Shown here: positions 61,143 through 64,000 of the stretch, one piece after another | Layout of the letters: the number at the start of each line of letters is the position of its first letter | How positions within the stretch are numbered: position 1 is the first letter of the stretch | Source of the DNA: Vulcanimicrobiota bacterium | GTDB taxonomy: Bacteria; Vulcanimicrobiota; Vulcanimicrobiia; Vulcanimicrobiales; Vulcanimicrobiaceae | Assembly (NCBI GenBank): GCA_003161435.1 | Contig: PMOS01000012.1 | Coordinates: 186,001-250,000 of the forward strand | DNA: 64,000 bases | Direction: 5' to 3' | The notes under the pieces: generated by a model | Databases searched by the model: none | What the model was told of the DNA's origin: nothing | What the model saw: the letters and a program-made list of their open reading frames with translations, nothing else | Position numbers and translations under genes: made by a program

Positions 61143-61167
61143 GTGTCGGCGCAAAGTGCGCCAACAC
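61143..61167 (+). terminator. Hairpin after the TIR-STAND gene
   Basis: GTGTCGGCGC and GCGCCAACAC (one mismatch) flank a five-base loop directly after the stop codon. No U tract follows, so it is a weak terminator or an RNA-stability element. Confidence 0.45.
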
Positions 61168-61207
61168 TCGCGTTCGGCCTGCGGCCGATCCGCCGCTGAC
61201 GATCAGG

Positions 61208-61705
61208 TTAGCAGTGGGGTAAGAGGCCCATCGTGCGGCGCCGTGTGGAGGCGACCGGATCCATGCACTGTTGCGCGAGCGTGTAGGTTCCGCCGGTCAT
61301 CCCCGCGCACGTGCCGACCGGAGCGTACGTTCCGGTCAGCTGGTTGGCGTTGGGGTCGTAGGTGCCCCCGAACGTGAACGTGCACGCATTGCCGGCGGTA
61401 TCCATCGTTCCGGCGCCGGTGAGCGCGTTCGACGTGTCGAGCGTCAACGCGAGCGCGATGCTCGTAGCACCGGCCGCGCCCAGCAGCAGTGCGCCGCCGA
61501 CGGCCGCTCCGTGCTCGGACAGGGTCGCAGTCGCGGTTTGGGTGCCGGCGGTATTGTCCTTCAGCGTGCCGACATAGTCGCCCGAAACGTCGCTCAGCGT
61601 CGCCGCCGGAAGCGGGTTCACGCTGTTCGAGCTTCCGTTGCACGCGGTTAGGGCGAACGCGCCGATGATGACCGACGCCAACATCGTGCCGCTGAAAAGC
61701 CTCAT
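61208..61705 (-). CDS. Putative lipoprotein, unknown
   Basis: A 165-residue protein with a lipoprotein signal: MLASVIIGAFALTACNGSS, lipobox LTAC. The mature protein is Gly/Thr/Ala-rich beta with three more cysteine-containing parts (NACTFTFGGTYDPNANQLTG and PVGTCAGMTGGTY). It looks like a small secreted beta-barrel or sandwich domain. The longer upstream frame is not used because the signal sequence starts at 61705. Confidence 0.7.
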   Translation of the reverse strand: MRLFSGTMLASVIIGAFALTACNGSSNSVNPLPAATLSDVSGDYVGTLKDNTAGTQTATATLSEHGAAVGGALLLGAAGATSIALALTLDTSNALTGAGTMDTAGNACTFTFGGTYDPNANQLTGTYAPVGTCAGMTGGTYTLAQQCMDPVASTRRRTMGLLPHC

Positions 61706-61773
61706 GCGCCCGGTTTCTCCCGGCACTCGCCATTCTCTTCCCGCCGCGTTGCGGGACGCGCGTTCGCAAGCGC

Positions 61774-62460
61774 CTAGTCGGCCTGCTTGCGGTCGACCTC
61801 GTACTCCATTGCGCCCAACGTCGCGTACTGCCGGATGTCTTCGGCGACGTGCGGCTCGCCGTAGTGTCGCTCGACAACACGCACGACACAATCGATCTCG
61901 GCCTGACCGGCACGGCCGAGCATTCGGGTCAGGTCTTCCTGATCGACGACGCGCGCCGAATCGAGCTTCGTCAACACCAGATATGGTAGGGAGATGACTC
62001 TCAGTCCGGTTTGATCGAAGACCTCCTCGGCTAGCGCTTCGCAGGCCCAACTCTGATCCGTCGAGATGACGTCGATCGTGCGGCCGTCCTTCGACCACGT
62101 AGCGCCGTACGGACCGAGCGTCGCATCGGGAAAGACGAGCTCGTGCTCGTTGCGCCACCCGAGTGCCTCGAGACGCAGGATAGCGTCCGTGTAGCGTTCG
62201 TGGGCGACGAGAAAGTCGAGGTCCTTCGTGTACCGTTCCGGCGCGTAGGCGCGAGTCGCGACACCCCCCACGACAACGGCGGGAATATCGCCGAACAGGT
62301 CTTCGATCGTGACGAGCAGCGTCGTGCGCTGGAGTTGCATGAGCATCCCCAAATTGCTGCCCGAGCCCTCCGGGCGCTTACGCAGGCCGCTCTCGAGATA
62401 CGAGCGCCGCCGTCCGCGAGCACTCTCCAAGCGCTGCAACCAGTCCCCGCTCGCTCCCAT
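61774..62460 (-). CDS. Nucleotidyltransferase-fold protein (AbiEii/MNT-like)
   Basis: A 228-residue protein. AVVVGGVATRAYAPERYTKD with LDFLV gives the Gly-Gly and Asp-x-Asp pattern of the minimal nucleotidyltransferase family, and RLEALGWRNEHELVF with TIDVISTD fits the middle strands. It may be the toxin or the resistance enzyme of a two-gene system, but no clear partner is next to it. The basic N-terminal 38 residues might be non-coding; ATG 62343 is an alternative start. Confidence 0.7.
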   Translation of the reverse strand: MGASGDWLQRLESARGRRRSYLESGLRKRPEGSGSNLGMLMQLQRTTLLVTIEDLFGDIPAVVVGGVATRAYAPERYTKDLDFLVAHERYTDAILRLEALGWRNEHELVFPDATLGPYGATWSKDGRTIDVISTDQSWACEALAEEVFDQTGLRVISLPYLVLTKLDSARVVDQEDLTRMLGRAGQAEIDCVVRVVERHYGEPHVAEDIRQYATLGAMEYEVDRKQAD

Positions 62461-62553
62461 CCTTCGAAGATTCGCGGCGGGCGCGGCGCCTCCGTCCGGG
62501 CCCTTGCACTTCGGCAGCGCAGCAAACCGGGCTCGCGGCGGGTTAAGCTATCC

Positions 62554-63186
62554 GTGGACCTCCCGTTCGCGGCGACCGCGTTTGCCATTGCCTTCACGAT
62601 CATCGACCCGGTTGGGATGATCCCGCTGACGCTCGTCGCGACGGCGGGCGCGGGAGCGCGCCGTCAGCGCATCATCAACGAGGCCGTGCTCGTCGCCGCC
62701 GCCGTCATCCTCGTCATGGGCCTGATCGGGCATGCGCTGCTCGCGTATTTGGGGATCACGCTGCCGGCCTTTACGATCGCCGGTGGGATCCTCTTGTTCC
62801 TCATCGCGATCGACATGCTTTTCGCGCGGCCGACCGGTGCCAAGCAAACCGAAGAGGAAACGCGCGCGGCTTCGGAAGCGAACAATCCCGCCGTCTTCCC
62901 GCTCGCCATCCCGATGATCGCGGGACCCGGCACGATCGCGACAGTGCTGCTTCTCAGCGGCCTCACCCACGGCAACGAGATCCGCATCCTCACCGTGACC
63001 CTCGCCTACGCCGCCGCCCTGGTCGTCACGTGGCTGTGTATGACGTCCGCGCCTCACCTACAACGCATCGTCGGCAAGACGGGCATCCACGTAGTCACGC
63101 GCCTCCTCGGCATCATCCTTGCCGCCCTCGCCGTCCAATTCGTGCTCAACGGCCTCATGGGAACCGCGTTCTTTCGCCACGCCTGA
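62554..63186 (+). CDS. MarC family integral membrane protein
   Basis: A 210-residue protein with six membrane helices: FAATAFAIAFTIIDPVGMIP (the family Pro-rich start), AVILVMGLIGHALLAYLGIT, ANNPAVFPLAIPMIAGPGTI, then two final helices. MarC-type proteins are inner-membrane proteins of unknown transport function. GTG 62554 follows the divergent nucleotidyltransferase by 93 bases. Confidence 0.9.
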   Translation: MDLPFAATAFAIAFTIIDPVGMIPLTLVATAGAGARRQRIINEAVLVAAAVILVMGLIGHALLAYLGITLPAFTIAGGILLFLIAIDMLFARPTGAKQTEEETRAASEANNPAVFPLAIPMIAGPGTIATVLLLSGLTHGNEIRILTVTLAYAAALVVTWLCMTSAPHLQRIVGKTGIHVVTRLLGIILAALAVQFVLNGLMGTAFFRHA

Positions 63187-63377
63187 AGAAGCGGCATGCA
63201 GTTCGCGCGAGGCACGACTACCTTGTGTTGTTGGCGTTCCTTCGACTTTGCTCAGGAACGCCAAACGCAGGGCGCGACCGTGCTTCGACAGGCTCAGCAT
63301 GACCGAGAACGGCCGCTGCTCGCGTTACGAGACGGCTACGTCGATTCGCATCGTGAAGACTGTCACGTCAATCCAGG
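63187..63377. repeat. Intergenic region with two inverted copies of the short repeat
   Basis: GTTCCTTCGACTTTGCTCAG (from 63236) and TGCTTCGACAGGCTCAGCAT (from 63281) are inverted relatives of the repeat at 7186. No gene is seen between MarC and the MFS gene end; these are convergent. Confidence 0.6.
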
Positions 63378-64000
63378 TTACGTTGCGATCGCGTCGGCGC
63401 GGCGCAGCGATGGGTTGCGCCAGGTCCAGAGGGCGACGACGCAGAGCGTTGCAAGGCCGCCGGCGACGACGGCGGGGACGGCGCCGACGAACGCGGCGAG
63501 CGTGCCGGACTCGAAGCCGCCGAGCTCGTTGCTGGCGATGATGAAGACGCCTTCGACCGCATTGACCCGGCCACGCATCGCGTCGGCCGTGCCGAGCGCG
63601 ACGAGGCCGTCGCGGATCGCGACGCTGACCATGTCGGCGGCGCCGGCGACCGCGAGCGCCGGGATTGCGATCCAGAGCGATGTCGAGAGGCCGAACGCAA
63701 CCGTCGCCGCGCCGAACAAGGCGACGGCAACCAAAAGGCGCGGCCCCGCGTAACGGCGGATCGGGCGGCGCGCGATCGCGATCGCGCAGATCGCGCTGCC
63801 GACCGCGAGCGATGCGCGCAACGTACCGAAGCCGATCGGTCCGACGTGAAAGATCTGTGCCGCGTAGATCGGCAGCAGCGCGGTGGCGCCGCCGAACAGC
63901 ACCGCGAACAGGTCGAGCGAGATCGCGCCGGCGAGAATCGGCTTGCGCCGCAGAAAAGCGATGCCGGCGAAGACATCGTGCCACGAAAAGGCCGACTCGC
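63378..64000 (-). CDS. MFS exporter (EntS-like), C-terminal part
   Basis: The frame is open to the window edge, so the N-terminal half is missing. About 207 residues are visible with five or more membrane helices: LDLFAVLFGGATALLPIYAA, LLVAVALFGAATVAFGLSTS, LWIAIPALAVAGAADMVSVA and the end. The MFS-3 motif GGFESGTLAAFVGAVPAVVA near the end, as in EntS, suggests export of siderophores or other small molecules. Confidence 0.8.
   Translation of the reverse strand, partial: ESAFSWHDVFAGIAFLRRKPILAGAISLDLFAVLFGGATALLPIYAAQIFHVGPIGFGTLRASLAVGSAICAIAIARRPIRRYAGPRLLVAVALFGAATVAFGLSTSLWIAIPALAVAGAADMVSVAIRDGLVALGTADAMRGRVNAVEGVFIIASNELGGFESGTLAAFVGAVPAVVAGGLATLCVVALWTWRNPSLRRADAIAT

Noticed and set aside
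61208-62158. A 316-residue ORF ending in the lipoprotein
   Set aside because: The lipoprotein signal sequence begins at 61705; the upstream part overlaps the nucleotidyltransferase gene and is low complexity.

Overview
This is a high-GC chromosomal window from a flagellated, diderm (Gram-negative-type) bacterium. The P-ring and L-ring genes flgI and flgH imply an outer membrane, while the FliW/CsrA control module and the gene order are not those of enterics. The overall style (very GC-rich, GTGA/ATGA overlaps, GTG/TTG starts, TIR-STAND protein, palindromic repeats) would fit Candidatus Eremiobacterota/Vulcanimicrobiota (WPS-2). That assignment is an impression, not a proof. No rRNA, tRNA, CRISPR array or insertion sequence was seen.

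Layout. (1) 1-3767: surface-glycan genes, with a DegT aminotransferase fragment, an RmlC-like epimerase, a double GT2 glycosyltransferase and glucose-1-phosphate cytidylyltransferase. (2) 3894-7185, plus strand: an ExeA-like AAA ATPase, a large unknown modular protein and a glycosyltransferase, joined by 4-base overlaps. (3) 7288-33353, minus strand: a long flagellar region. Read in transcription order it is flgB-flgC-fliE, then an accessory interruption, then flgF-flgG-flgA-flgH-flgI-flgJ-flgM-flgN-flgK-flgL-fliW-csrA-fliC, then three glycosyltransferase-type genes, then flaG-fliD-fliS-fliT. The interruption at 28.4-31.9 kb holds a Ser/Thr kinase, a lipoprotein, an HNH-type protein and an unknown membrane protein. 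(4) 33-40 kb: ABC exporter, zinc-finger/membrane protein, aminopeptidase P, photolyase, cytochrome c, GNAT. (5) 40-49 kb, minus strand: a chain of closely spaced genes mixing molybdopterin synthesis (moaA, moeB-rhodanese, moaE, moaD) with queG, an aldo/keto reductase, rfbC and unknown genes. (6) 49-64 kb: ATP-grasp-like protein, DUF1345, class V aminotransferase, phoU, enoyl-CoA hydratase, thioredoxin-like protein, a DUF2249-Crp fusion, prolyl oligopeptidase, a TIR-NB-TPR protein, a nucleotidyltransferase, MarC and the end of an MFS exporter.

How it works together. The late flagellar genes appear to share a sigma-28-type promoter of the form TAAA-N16-(G/T)CCGA, seen before fliC, flaG, flgF and flgM with identical spacing. 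FlgM is the expected anti-sigma factor, FliW the flagellin-sensing CsrA antagonist, and CsrA the translational repressor of flagellin. CsrA seems to start at CTG, with its ribosome binding site inside a perfect 10-bp RNA hairpin. The leaders of fliC and of the adjoining glycosyltransferase operon share the 12-mer GGAAAGCACTCT, with GGA in a hairpin loop. This suggests that flagellin and its presumed glycosylation enzymes are controlled together.

The intergenic regions carry at least three copies of a roughly 140-bp palindromic element. Its core is conserved, but its terminal arms differ between copies while staying self-complementary. A separate nested palindrome of about 330 bp lies between csrA and fliC.
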